Shown here: piece by piece, positions 17,752-26,141 of the stretch
Position numbering within the stretch: position 1 is the first letter of the stretch
Layout: every line of letters begins with the position of its first letter
Assembly (NCBI RefSeq): GCF_902459775.1
Contig: NZ_CABPSQ010000020.1
Span: 1 to 49,343, forward strand
DNA from: Pandoraea captiosa
Lineage (GTDB): Bacteria; Pseudomonadota; Gammaproteobacteria; Burkholderiales; Burkholderiaceae
Length of the DNA: 49,343 nucleotides
Reading direction: 5' to 3'
Notes under the pieces: generated by a model
Told to the model about the DNA's origin: nothing
Database searches by the model: none
What the model saw: the letters and a program-made list of their open reading frames with translations, nothing else
Position numbers and translations under genes: made by a program

Positions 17752-19164
17752 TCAGAGCAGCGGTGGCCAAGGGCCAAGCCGCGCGGACAGCCGACCGTTG
17801 TCCAGTGAGAACGCCAGCGGCAGGTCTATGGCATGCGCGAGCGCAAGAGCCAGTGCAAGACCCAGCCCAGCGTGGTACGCGGTGCCACCTTCGGAATCCT
17901 TTCGCCAGAAGCGAAGGCCGAATTGATCCAGATCGGATGCCTGCAAATTGGGAGCTGTGTTGACGATGGTTAGCATCCAGCCGGAAGCCACGCGCTCTAG
18001 CCGACATTGAATGTCGTCGCCTTCGGGCGCGTATTCGATGGCATTGCGCAAGAGGTTGGAGACGATGCGTTCGATCACGCCCTGATCGCTTTGCACCCAT
18101 GCCGATTCAGGCAAAGTCACACTGATGGGTGACTTGGGCGCCATTTGCTGGACGTTGAATCCCGCCAGCAACTCTTGCAGCAAAGCTGTTAGATCCAGAG
18201 GATCAAGCGCAAGTGTGTGTTGGCCGGATTCAAGCCGTGCCAACAACAGCAGAGTGTCCACACTGCGCTGCATGCGTGAACTGGCCTGGATCGTTGCATT
18301 CAGGGCGCGCTGGATTCGGGTCGGGTCGGCATCGATCAAAGCGCTTTCTGCGCTGATGCGGATTTCTGCCAAGGGCGTGCGCAACTCGTGGGCCACGTCG
18401 CGGGAGAAGCGGCGCTCGCGGGCAATGGCCGCATACAGGTGATGCAAGCCCTGATTGAAGGCTTCGGCGAACGGCCGCAGTTCGCGTGGAAAGTCCGCTC
18501 CGATCCGCGCAATCGGCCGATCCGAACGCAGGTCAGCCAGTTGCACGCCGACGCGCTCCAGCATGACCACGATGCGTCGAACCATGAGCAACGCCAGGCC
18601 TGTGGCCAGGAGCGTCGCCAGCACGATACCGCCCAGGAGCGTGAAGTGGATGCGCCGCTCGGTTTGATCCCAATCCCGACGTTCTGTTGCCACAACCAGC
18701 AATCGAGATTCCTCACCTCTTACCGGCACGCGCGTCGCCAGCGCGCGGCCCGCGTGGCCGTCCGGGAGTATCACGTCGTAGTAGCGTGGGGTGCCTTGCT
18801 CCACCGGTCCAAGCGCCAGCTCGGCCCCAGCACTGCTGGGCGAACGCAGCAAGGCTCGGTGGGTCTGCGAATCGAAGACCGTGAAGAACTCGGTATGCCC
18901 GCCAGGCTCGTATTCCGGCATGAGGCTTTCGAGCTTTCTCGCATCCAACTCCTGCAGCACGCGCCCCACCGCCGCTGATCGTTGCATCAGGGTGGTATCC
19001 ATCCGTCGGTAGATTTCGTGGTCGATCCAGTAGTCGAGGACGGGAAACAGGATCGCGAAGGTTCCTCCAATGCAGATCACCAGGCTGGCAGCCAGCCGCC
19101 GCTGCAAGGACCAGGATCTGCCTTGGCTCGCATCAGAGAGGGCTTCGAAATCGGGACGTACCAT
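17752..19164 (-). CDS. Two-component sensor histidine kinase
   Basis: Membrane kinase of 470 residues. Two membrane segments (about residues 26-46 and 173-193) flank a periplasmic sensor of about 125 residues, then a HAMP-like linker. The H-box DVAHELRTPLAE puts the phospho-accepting His near residue 258, and the N-box NLLRNAIEYAP is near residue 368; a G-box (AGLGLALALA) follows. The start MVRPDFEALS is 3 bp downstream of the response regulator stop. QseC/PmrB-like in layout. The sensed signal is unknown; the setting suggests a metal ion or redox state. Confidence 0.93.
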   Translation of the reverse strand: MVRPDFEALSDASQGRSWSLQRRLAASLVICIGGTFAILFPVLDYWIDHEIYRRMDTTLMQRSAAVGRVLQELDARKLESLMPEYEPGGHTEFFTVFDSQTHRALLRSPSSAGAELALGPVEQGTPRYYDVILPDGHAGRALATRVPVRGEESRLLVVATERRDWDQTERRIHFTLLGGIVLATLLATGLALLMVRRIVVMLERVGVQLADLRSDRPIARIGADFPRELRPFAEAFNQGLHHLYAAIARERRFSRDVAHELRTPLAEIRISAESALIDADPTRIQRALNATIQASSRMQRSVDTLLLLARLESGQHTLALDPLDLTALLQELLAGFNVQQMAPKSPISVTLPESAWVQSDQGVIERIVSNLLRNAIEYAPEGDDIQCRLERVASGWMLTIVNTAPNLQASDLDQFGLRFWRKDSEGGTAYHAGLGLALALALAHAIDLPLAFSLDNGRLSARLGPWPPLL

Positions 19165-19167
19165 CGT

Positions 19168-19833
19168 TTAGGGCAGTATGTAGCCGAAGCCACGTCGTGT
19201 CACGATCAGTTCATCCAGGCCGCACTGGGCGAGCTTGGTTCGCAAGGTGCTGACGATCACCTCCACCACCTTGTCCGATGCATCGCTGCGGCTGTCGTAC
19301 AAATGTTCAAAAATCTGCGGGCGCGACAGCGTGGCGCCGCGCCGACGCAGCAGCAAGTCGAGCAGTCCATATTCCTTCGGCGTGAGCCCAAGATCAATGC
19401 CCTTGAACCTCGCGGTGCGCGAGCGCGGATCGACCTCCAGATCGCCGTGGCGCAGAACTGGAACGTCCCGTTGCGGCGGACGCCGCACCAGCGCCCGCAG
19501 GCGAGCCAGCAGTTCGGCCAGCTCGAAGGGTTTTGTCAGGTAGTCATCGGCACCCGCATCCAAGGCCCGCACCCGGTCGTCGAGCAGTTCGCGCGCGGAG
19601 AGCACCAACACCGGTGCGGCATGGGCCTCCCGGCTCAATGCGCGCAACACGCCAAAGCCGTCCAGCCGGGGCAGCATCAAGTCCAGAATGATGGCGTCGT
19701 ACCGGTAGCTGGCAAGAAACTTCAGCGCGGACACGCCATCGGCTGCTGTATCGCAGGCATAGCCTTCCGACTGAAGGCTCTGGCTCAGGGCTTCGGCCAG
19801 CGTTTGCGAGTCTTCCACGATCAATACGCGCAT
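19168..19833 (-). CDS. OmpR/PhoB-family response regulator
   Basis: Response regulator of 221 residues. The receiver domain has the acidic pair E7/D8, phospho-acceptor D51 (ILDLMLP), a Ser in VLVLSA and K101 in YLTKPF. The C-terminal winged helix shows LTPKEYGLLDLLLRR and VIVSTLRTKL. The start MRVLIVEDSQ is chosen for the domain boundary and a GGAAG site; the frame stays open upstream but that part lies in the reductase gene. It lies 14 bp after the ferric-reductase-like gene, so reductase, regulator and kinase form one operon. Likely targets are its own promoter and the neighbouring efflux and VIT genes. Confidence 0.95.
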   Translation of the reverse strand: MRVLIVEDSQTLAEALSQSLQSEGYACDTAADGVSALKFLASYRYDAIILDLMLPRLDGFGVLRALSREAHAAPVLVLSARELLDDRVRALDAGADDYLTKPFELAELLARLRALVRRPPQRDVPVLRHGDLEVDPRSRTARFKGIDLGLTPKEYGLLDLLLRRRGATLSRPQIFEHLYDSRSDASDKVVEVIVSTLRTKLAQCGLDELIVTRRGFGYILP

Positions 19834-19847
19834 ATGCTTTCTTCCAT

Positions 19848-21191
19848 TCAGCGCATCTCGAAAAGCTCCTGGTGGAATGCCTCTGGTGCCAGCCCTTGGG
19901 CCAGCAGGTCGGCGCGCAGCGCGCGGCCGAAGGCGGTGGGGCCGCAGAACCAGACACTCGCATCTTTCCACCCCGGCACCATCGCACGCAGACGCTCGCC
20001 CGTCAGGCGACCGTCCTTTTTGTCGATGAACAGGTGCAATTCAACGCCGGACGCCTGGCTGTCGGCGCGCAGCTTCTCGATGGCCTGCGGATCAGCGTCG
20101 CTCGTCGGATGAAACAAATCGACGGGGCGTGCGTCTTGGCCTTTGTGCTGCGCCAGATACTTCATGCGCGCAATGAATGGCGTGATGCCGATGCCGGCGC
20201 CGATCCAGATCTGGCGGGCGCTCTCGTCGTCGAAAGTGAAGCAGCCGTAAGGTCCCTCGACCGTTACCCGGTCGCCGACCCGTAGGCGCTCTGGCAGCCG
20301 ACGGGTGTGGTCGCCAAGCGCCTTGGTGATGAAGGTGATGCGTCGGTCTTCAGGCACCCAGGCTGAGGCCAGTGTGTAAGGGTGCGGGCCTTCTTTCGGG
20401 TTGGACATGGCGAAGGCAAATTGCCCGGGCCGGTGGCCGGGCCAACCAGGGTCCATCTGCAGGGTGGTTTCCAGCACGTTCAGCGCGGGGTAGGTCTGCA
20501 GCGATTCGATGACACCGCGCACGGTGCGCTGCGCACCGACCCGGCCCAGCAGCACCCACACTGCCGACACCGTGCCGCTCGCCAGCAGCATAGCCAAAGC
20601 CCAACCCACGGGCTGCGTCCAGTAGTCGAACTGCACCAGCACCACGGTGTGGAAGGCCAGCACCAGGTAGATCGCGGCCATCCAGTGGTGCGTCTTGGCG
20701 AACAGCCGGTATGGAAAGCGCTTGACCAAAGCCAGTACCAGTAGCACCGCGACGGCATAGAAGGCCCATTCGCCCAAGTCTTCGGCCAGCCCGCGCCAGC
20801 CGCGCAGCGCCGATTCAATGGAGCCCATTGAATCGGCCGCCGCGCGGGGCTTGCGCGCCGGGCGCGTCAGCCAGCCCCAGCCCACGGCCCACTTGGTGCC
20901 CTGCGCCCACAGCCAGTGCACTGTTGCGGCGGCCAGAGCGGCTATGCCGAGCCACTTGTGCAAGCGGTACATCTTGTCCAGTCCGTTCAAGCTGGGCTCC
21001 AGCCACGCAGGGCGCGTGGCCAGCACCATCGCCACGGACATCGTGCCGATGGCCAGTACGCCGCTGTATTGAATCCATACCGTTCGCAGGGCGAAATAGT
21101 TGGACTGTGCAGGCCAGAGCGTATCGGTAAAAAGCCATAGAGCGCTCAATGCCAGCGCAAAAAACCAGAACGTCCAAATTATTCTCTTCAT
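19848..21191 (-). CDS. Ferric-reductase-like transmembrane flavocytochrome (FAD/NAD(P)H domain)
   Basis: Protein of 447 residues. The N-terminal half has about six membrane helices with heme-type histidines (MYRLHKWLG, ATVHWLWAQ, KTHHWMAA, LAFHTVVL), as in ferric reductase/NOX proteins. The C-terminal half is a ferredoxin-reductase fold with a FAD-binding GPHPYTLAS segment, a VEGPYGCFTF motif and a nucleotide-binding IWIGAGIGITPF motif, ending WFCGPTAFG. Electrons from NAD(P)H would cross the membrane to reduce an external acceptor, perhaps Fe3+ or another metal. First gene of the reductase-regulator-kinase operon. Confidence 0.9.
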   Translation of the reverse strand: MKRIIWTFWFFALALSALWLFTDTLWPAQSNYFALRTVWIQYSGVLAIGTMSVAMVLATRPAWLEPSLNGLDKMYRLHKWLGIAALAAATVHWLWAQGTKWAVGWGWLTRPARKPRAAADSMGSIESALRGWRGLAEDLGEWAFYAVAVLLVLALVKRFPYRLFAKTHHWMAAIYLVLAFHTVVLVQFDYWTQPVGWALAMLLASGTVSAVWVLLGRVGAQRTVRGVIESLQTYPALNVLETTLQMDPGWPGHRPGQFAFAMSNPKEGPHPYTLASAWVPEDRRITFITKALGDHTRRLPERLRVGDRVTVEGPYGCFTFDDESARQIWIGAGIGITPFIARMKYLAQHKGQDARPVDLFHPTSDADPQAIEKLRADSQASGVELHLFIDKKDGRLTGERLRAMVPGWKDASVWFCGPTAFGRALRADLLAQGLAPEAFHQELFEMR

Positions 21192-21406
21192 CGTGGATTT
21201 GTCCCAAATTCTGCGGAAGGCGCATGCGGTACTAGTCGGAAACCATCAATCCAGATAAGCGATAGCGTGCCTTTGAATGTGGCCATGTATCCGCAATTAC
21301 AGAAAATCTTAATTCTGACATCCCAACCTTTGGTAACGCTTTGGATTGATCAACCATCAATGGATAGGATCAAATTTTCCCCACCGGCTTGTGGCATTAC
21401 CTTGAC

Positions 21407-23407
21407 TCAAGAAATGGTTGGCCCCCGATGCCGCCCGATTTCCCAAGATGCCCCGCCGCCGCGCATCATGGTGGCGGCGATCTGCTGCCCCAGCCGTGCC
21501 TCGATCACCGGCTTCCACGGCACGAGCGAGAATCCCATGCCGCCATCGAGCATCGCGTAGCGCCCGCTGGCGAGCATGACGGAGCGCCGGTAGATGCCGG
21601 CCACGCGCTGCCCGTCGGCCACCGGGCGATGCTCCAGGCCGGTATCGGCGGCAATGTCCTTCGCGGCCTGTGCCACTTCCCGGTTGCGCAGCGTGCCCAA
21701 CAGGTTGCGCGCAAGGAGCACGCGCTGCCCGCGCCGCTCGGCCAGCCCCTGTTCGGCCAAGAAGTCGGCACGATGCTGCATCGCCTGCTTGGCCTCTGCG
21801 CCAAAGCCCAGGTCGCCCAGGCCCGAGCCGCCGCCGATCAACTGCTGGTCGAGCCAGGTGGCCCCGATCACGCGGGTCTGCCGTTCAATGGGCAGGTGCG
21901 ATTTCAGTTCCACGGCCACGCCGCCCAGGCGCTGCGCGTCGTAGCGGCGGCCCTGCTCGGGCAGGTCGCCCGGCACCTTCCATAGCCCTTCGGCCACGCG
22001 CTCCACGATGCCGGCCCGGCGCAGGGCCTCCAGCCGGCGGACGTGGGCGGCGATGACTTCCTGCGGGTCGCGGCCGGGCACGGCCTGGCCCTGCGCGATG
22101 GCGAGGTGGTGATCGGTGCGGTACAGGCCATCGCTCGTCAGCGCGACGATGTTCCTGTCGGCCGCGCGCACGTTGGCCGATCCCTTCACCTCCACCACGG
22201 CCCCGGTGGGATAGTTCGCCAGTTCGTCGCGGGCGTTGAGTGCGACGTAGTGCGCCTTGCCGTCCACGCCGTCGATGACCAGATAGCCCCGGTCGCGCAG
22301 CTCGTCGGCCAGCCCCTTCGCGGCCACGCGGCCGAGGATGGTGCGGCCACTTCCATCCGTATCCTGGCCCGGCTCGAACACCGCCAGCTCGCGCGGCTCG
22401 CCGCGCATGGCGCGCTGCATGGTGCGGATGATGTCGCCGCGCTCGCCCAGGGCGCGCAGGGTATTTTCCGCATCGGCATGGACGGCCCAGGTGCCCGGCT
22501 GCGTCTCGTCGGCCAGGCCCAGGCGCTGCAAGCGTTGCAGGCGGCCGATCAACAGCAGGCGTTGGCGCTGCAAGCGAGGTTCGTTGAGCCGTCCGACATG
22601 CACCAGGCCATCGTCGCCGGCCTCGCGCTTCAAGGTGCGATCCAGGCTCGTCCACCGCTCTTGCTCCACCTCGCGCTGTAAGGTCTGCTGGATCTCCAGC
22701 TCGGTGCGCGGCCCCAGCCATTCGGTCGCCAGCTCGGCGGCCCGATGGCGGAAGCCGTCGGCGATGTAGTCGCCCGCGATGATGAGGTCTTTGCCGGTGT
22801 CGTCGCGCCCGCGCACGACGATGTGCGTGTGCGGGTTGTCGGTGTTCCAGTGGTTCACGGCCACCCAATCGAGGCCCGTCCCAAGGTCGGCTTCCATGCG
22901 CCCCATGAGGTGCCGCGTGTAGGTGCGCAGGTCTTCCAGCTCCGCGCCATCCTCGGGCGAGAGGATGAAGCGGAAATGGTGCCGGTCGTCGGCGCAGCGT
23001 TCCTTGAAGGCGTCGAGGTCGGCCACGTCGGTCTGCGGCCCGTAGGCTTGGCCCGGCTCGCCGTCGCGGCCCACGCCATCGCGCTCGATGTAGCGCAGGT
23101 GCTTGGCGAGCGATTGCGGGCTGGCCCGCTGGTGGTTCACCAGCAGCGTCTTGATGGTCACGCGCCGCGACAGGGGCGTCAGCTTCGCGCCCGCGAAGCG
23201 CGTCGCCGTGTGGCCGCGCCCAAGGCGCGAGCCGGGCCGCTGGCCGGTGCCGCGCGCCGATGCCGGGCGGCGCACCGTGGACTTGCCGCTGCTGGCCTTG
23301 CCCGCCTGCTTGAGCACCTTGGAAACGAAGCTCTGCCCCAGGCCCTTGCCCCGGTTCTTCGGGGCGCTGGGGCGCACGCGGAAATCGTCATCGCGGCGGT
23401 CGGTCAT
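21407..23407 (-). CDS. VirD2-like relaxase (TraI/RlxS type, DUF3363 tail)
   Basis: Relaxase of 666 residues that would nick oriT and lead the transferred strand. A basic, low-complexity N-terminus (residues 1-75) is followed by the relaxase domain. The metal-binding segment NHWNTDNPHTHIVVRG lies at about residues 185-202, with HFRFILSPEDG ahead of it. The C-terminal 400 residues match the DUF3363-type tail of ICE relaxases. The start MTDRRDDDFR has an AGGGAG site; the open frame extends upstream over an Arg-rich stretch that looks non-coding. In Tn4371-type elements this gene follows traF, as here. Cargo sits directly downstream. Confidence 0.92.
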   Translation of the reverse strand: MTDRRDDDFRVRPSAPKNRGKGLGQSFVSKVLKQAGKASSGKSTVRRPASARGTGQRPGSRLGRGHTATRFAGAKLTPLSRRVTIKTLLVNHQRASPQSLAKHLRYIERDGVGRDGEPGQAYGPQTDVADLDAFKERCADDRHHFRFILSPEDGAELEDLRTYTRHLMGRMEADLGTGLDWVAVNHWNTDNPHTHIVVRGRDDTGKDLIIAGDYIADGFRHRAAELATEWLGPRTELEIQQTLQREVEQERWTSLDRTLKREAGDDGLVHVGRLNEPRLQRQRLLLIGRLQRLQRLGLADETQPGTWAVHADAENTLRALGERGDIIRTMQRAMRGEPRELAVFEPGQDTDGSGRTILGRVAAKGLADELRDRGYLVIDGVDGKAHYVALNARDELANYPTGAVVEVKGSANVRAADRNIVALTSDGLYRTDHHLAIAQGQAVPGRDPQEVIAAHVRRLEALRRAGIVERVAEGLWKVPGDLPEQGRRYDAQRLGGVAVELKSHLPIERQTRVIGATWLDQQLIGGGSGLGDLGFGAEAKQAMQHRADFLAEQGLAERRGQRVLLARNLLGTLRNREVAQAAKDIAADTGLEHRPVADGQRVAGIYRRSVMLASGRYAMLDGGMGFSLVPWKPVIEARLGQQIAATMMRGGGASWEIGRHRGPTIS

Positions 23408-23830
23408 GGCCGTTCTCCCTGCAAACTCTGGCGTGTCCTGTCGTGCGAAGCACGCGGACATGCCCGTATTGGCGCGGGCCACGCGCCCCAAGCAGCACGG
23501 CGGCGAAGCCGCGCCGTGCCGCGCCACCCCACGTGCAGACTGGCTTTCGACGCGGCCCGGTGCCACGTCCTTTTGTCTTGCCTTCCGCCTTTGCCCCTCG
23601 CTGGCGCTCCGGGCAGCGGCGGCCCGGCGGCGTTGCTGCGCGAGCAGCCAGCGCGCCGGCGAACGCGGCGACGGCCATAGGCCGGGCGCGTTCGAGGCAA
23701 GACACCTGCACGTGGGAAAGCAGCGCGAAGCGCGGCGCGGATGCGCTCGCACTGCACGCGCGACGACATGCGGAACGCCACCAGATCGACACGCCTGATA
23801 GCACGATGATGCGCAGCGAATCGGCGGCGA
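23408..23830 (-). other. traF-relaxase intergenic region, candidate oriT
   Basis: 423 bp with no gene I can support; open frames here are very Arg/Ala-rich and look like composition. Close to the relaxase start is a hairpin with arms 23434-23446 and 23450-23460 (TGTCC..CGTGC / GCACG.GGACA). TCCTG on the plus strand inside its left arm resembles the core of RP4/VirD2-type nick sites. A second inverted repeat, GGCGCG/CGCGCC, is at 23471-23486. Position beside the relaxase gene is typical for oriT, but the nick site is a guess. Confidence 0.4.
23794..23806 (-). repeat. Lone copy of the repA iteron core
   Basis: On the minus strand the 13-mer TCGTGCTATCAGG is identical to the core of the array at 26052-26117. 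It lies in the traF-relaxase intergenic region, 2.2 kb from that array, without neighbours of its kind. Confidence 0.6.
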
Positions 23831-24430
23831 TCATGGGCGCTTCTCCAGCCAGACCGGGTGCGCGACACCGATCACGGCGGACGCGCGTACCGGCCCGAAG
23901 TACCGACCATCGAACGATGCCGGGTTGGTCACGCTCAACAGGAACAGCTCGCCCGGTTCGAGGCGGCGGCATTGCTGCCAGGATGGCAGCGGCCGGCCCC
24001 AGCGGTCGGCGCGCAGCACGGCGGCCGAAGGCACGCCGTCGATGCGGACGAGGCCGCCAGCGATGCACACCTCCTGCGGCGCGACGGCACCCACGCGCTT
24101 GAGTAGCGGCACGCCCGCCGGCAGGTAGCCGCGCTGCGCAGCCAGCGCGGCGGCATCTGGCGGCAGCGAGGCCAGGACGATGCTGCCCACGCGCAATGAC
24201 GGTGGCAGCGGACGTGGCGGCGAGCCGGGCCGATGGCGCAACGGATCGACGCGATACCAGCCCACGGGAACGCTGTCGGACGGGTTGTAGATCAGGCGCG
24301 GCAGCGGATGCACGAAGGACGCCCAGGCCAGCGCAGCGAGGCCGCAGGCGGCGAGGCCCGCGAGCACGATGCGAGCGCGAAGGCGCGAGCGAGGACGCGG
24401 CGCGATGCCCGTAGTGGAAACGGCGGTCAT
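23831..24430 (-). CDS. traF: TraF-type S26 signal peptidase (conjugal pilin maturation)
   Basis: Membrane-anchored serine protease of 199 residues. One N-terminal membrane segment (about residues 20-40) precedes the catalytic motif NPSDSVPVGWYRV with Ser53. The Lys general base is in PLLKRVGAV (Lys112), the S26 order seen in RP4 TraF. RP4 TraF removes residues from TrbC and cyclises the pilin; the trbC gene at 4712-5095 is the likely substrate here. The start overlaps the DUF2840 stop as ATGA, and the larger frame upstream is shadow. Firm call. Confidence 0.93.
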   Translation of the reverse strand: MTAVSTTGIAPRPRSRLRARIVLAGLAACGLAALAWASFVHPLPRLIYNPSDSVPVGWYRVDPLRHRPGSPPRPLPPSLRVGSIVLASLPPDAAALAAQRGYLPAGVPLLKRVGAVAPQEVCIAGGLVRIDGVPSAAVLRADRWGRPLPSWQQCRRLEPGELFLLSVTNPASFDGRYFGPVRASAVIGVAHPVWLEKRP

Positions 24431-24960
24431 GGCAGCGCCCTCCCGGTCAGCCAGGCGGCGTGCCGCTCGACGGTGTAGTCGGGCAGCGGCAGGCGCGCAG
24501 CGAGCCGGTTGGCGAGCGTGCGCCAGTACGCGGGCGAGGCATCGGCCGGTGCGATGCCGCGCGCCTCGATGGCGTCGATGCGTTCCAGCACGGCGCGTAC
24601 TTGCCCGTCGCCCTCGGCGTGTAGCAGCAGGCGCGCGCCCGGCTGCACGCCGGGGATGCGCTGCGCGCCGTCCAGTGGCGTGCAAGCCTGCATCACCATG
24701 AGCTGCCAGCGGATCGTGCCGTAGTCGTTGGCCTGCCAGCGGATGCGGCACAAGACCGCGTTCGGCAGGAACACCGCGCAGCGCCGCCAGCGGTCGAGCC
24801 GCACGATGCGCGCCGGCTCGCCGAAGCGCAGATAGAGGTCGAAACGCTGGTCGATGTAGGCCAGTGCCACGCGCGTCAGCGGCGTGCTGGCGGGCTGGCC
24901 GACAGGCGCAGCCAGTGCAGCCGTGGCCGCGACAGCGGCAGGCGAAGCGGATGCGGTCAT
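24427..24960 (-). CDS. DUF2840 family protein
   Basis: Protein of 177 residues starting MTASASPAAV. It has an Ala-rich N-terminus, then a conserved-looking core (RVALAYIDQRFDLYLRFG, RRCAVFLPNAVLCRIRWQ, YGTIRWQLMVMQA). DUF2840 genes sit next to traF in Tn4371-like elements; no function is known to me. It overlaps both the small RHH-like gene (24957-24960) and traF (24427-24430) by ATGA, so it belongs to the coupled parA-RHH-DUF2840-traF operon. No membrane segment or catalytic motif is visible. Confidence 0.85.
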   Translation of the reverse strand: MTASASPAAVAATAALAAPVGQPASTPLTRVALAYIDQRFDLYLRFGEPARIVRLDRWRRCAVFLPNAVLCRIRWQANDYGTIRWQLMVMQACTPLDGAQRIPGVQPGARLLLHAEGDGQVRAVLERIDAIEARGIAPADASPAYWRTLANRLAARLPLPDYTVERHAAWLTGRALP

Positions 24961-25241
24961 GGTGTGTTCTCCCTGCGGTTCTCGGGAAACTCCCGCTCCA
25001 GCAGGCCGCGCAGCAGGTCGGCCACGGTCACGCCTTGCGTGAAGGCAGAGACCTTGATGCGCGCCCGCATGGCGGGCGTGATGTCTAGGGTGAGGCGGGC
25101 CGTGTAGAGGTCGCCCTTGCCCAGCGCGTCGGCGTCGCCCTGGCGAATCCACGCCTCGGCGTGCGGATTCGCGGGCGGACGCGCGCCGATGCCGACGCGC
25201 TTTGCCGCACGTTTGCTGTTCGGTAGTGGCTTCGCTGTCAT
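24957..25241 (-). CDS. Small ribbon-helix-helix-like partition-operon protein
   Basis: Protein of 94 residues from MTAKPLPNSK. A basic, flexible N-terminus is followed by a stretch that fits a ribbon-helix-helix fold: strand YTARLTLDIT, helix PAMRARIKVSAFTQG, helix TVADLLRGLLEREFP. It directly follows parA by an ATGA overlap, so a centromere-binding partner of the ParA ATPase is an attractive inference. The large ParB-like gene at 33128 is the alternative partner. Function is not shown by sequence alone. Confidence 0.78.
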   Translation of the reverse strand: MTAKPLPNSKRAAKRVGIGARPPANPHAEAWIRQGDADALGKGDLYTARLTLDITPAMRARIKVSAFTQGVTVADLLRGLLEREFPENRRENTP

Positions 25242-25876
25242 GTCGTCCACCGCAGCAGTTCATCCACAAGGGCGGTGATTTCCCGTGCGGCGGCGCTGTC
25301 CGGCGCCGTCTCGCGTGCAAGCCGGCCAGCGGCCACGCTGTCGGCGAACACGATGCGCTGATGCACTTCCGCGCGCAGCGCAGGAAGCGGCTGGTCAGCG
25401 AGCGCCTGGCGCGCTTCGCGCCCGATCACGGTGGTACTGACGCGCCGGTTGATGACGAAGGCCGCGCGCAGCGCAGGCCGGAACACCTGCGCCTCGCGGA
25501 TCAGCGCCACCATCTCGGCGCTGGCCCACAGGTCATACGGGCTGGGCTGCACCGGGATCAGCACGCGCTCGGCCGCCAGCAGCGCGGAGCGCGCCAAGGC
25601 GGCGATGCGCGGCGGCCCGTCGATGACGACGTGATCGGCGCGTCTGGCGAGTTCTGGCGCTTCCTGATGCAGCGTTTCGCGGGCGAGGCCCACGGCGCTG
25701 AACAGCCGTGGCAAGCCTTGCTGGCTTCTGCGTTGCGTCCAGTCCAGCGATGAACCCTGCGGGTCGGCGTCCAGCAGCACGACGTGCTGGCCGCGCATCG
25801 CCAGTTCGCCGGCGATGTGGGTGGCGAGCGTGGTCTTGCCCACGCCGCCCTTCTGGTTGAGCAGCGCGACGATCAT
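25238..25876 (-). CDS. parA: ParA-family partition ATPase
   Basis: Short ParA/MinD-type ATPase of 212 residues without an N-terminal DNA-binding extension. The deviant Walker A KGGVGKTT lies at residues 9-16, then LLDADPQGSS, and VVIDGPPR as Walker B. The start MIVALLNQKG has a GGAGG site about 8 nt upstream; the upstream in-frame extension begins in AT-rich regulatory DNA. First gene of the parA-RHH-DUF2840-traF operon. Its role is probably stable inheritance of the excised, replicating ICE. Confidence 0.94.
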   Translation of the reverse strand: MIVALLNQKGGVGKTTLATHIAGELAMRGQHVVLLDADPQGSSLDWTQRRSQQGLPRLFSAVGLARETLHQEAPELARRADHVVIDGPPRIAALARSALLAAERVLIPVQPSPYDLWASAEMVALIREAQVFRPALRAAFVINRRVSTTVIGREARQALADQPLPALRAEVHQRIVFADSVAAGRLARETAPDSAAAREITALVDELLRWTT

Positions 25877-25975
25877 GGCCTGGCCCTCCGTGTTGGAAAG
25901 CCCGGCTGTTGCTGTTGCGTTTGTGGCCTTTCGCCAATGGGTTTGGCGGTTGTCCACCGTGGCGCGGCGCTTCTA

Positions 25976-26010
25976 CTAACCGTTAGAGAATTTAAGTTAG
26001 GGAAGTTAAG
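25976..26010. promoter_or_regulatory. GTTAG repeat cluster upstream of parA
   Basis: An 11-bp palindrome CTAACCGTTAG at 25976-25986 is followed by further GTTAG/GTTAA units at 25996 and 26005 in an AT-rich tract 100 bp upstream of the parA start. Possible parA operator or parS centromere. Confidence 0.4.
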
Positions 26011-26051
26011 AGAGGCCGAAACCCGCGCCGTTATTGGGTTTGCGGGCGATC

Positions 26052-26117
26052 CGTACTCCTGATAGCACGATAGTCGTACTCCCGATAGCACGAGTCCCCG
26101 TACTCCTGATAGCACGA
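26052..26117 (-). repeat. Three iterons between repA and parA, candidate replication origin
   Basis: Three direct copies of the 19-mer CGTACTCCTGATAGCACGA (plus-strand reading) start at 26052, 26075 and 26099; the middle copy has one change (CCC for CCT). The start-to-start spacing of 23-24 bp is about two helical turns. An array like this next to a repA gene fits an iteron-type origin bound by RepA, and it may also control repA or parA. Confidence 0.7.
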
Positions 26118-26141
26118 GCCCGTCCACCGCTTTTCCCGCAG

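Noticed and set aside
23388-24068. Open frame across the traF-relaxase gap on the minus strand
   Set aside because: Overlaps traF and the relaxase gene in another frame, is extremely Arg/Ala-rich and has no ribosome site; the gap is better read as oriT-type DNA.
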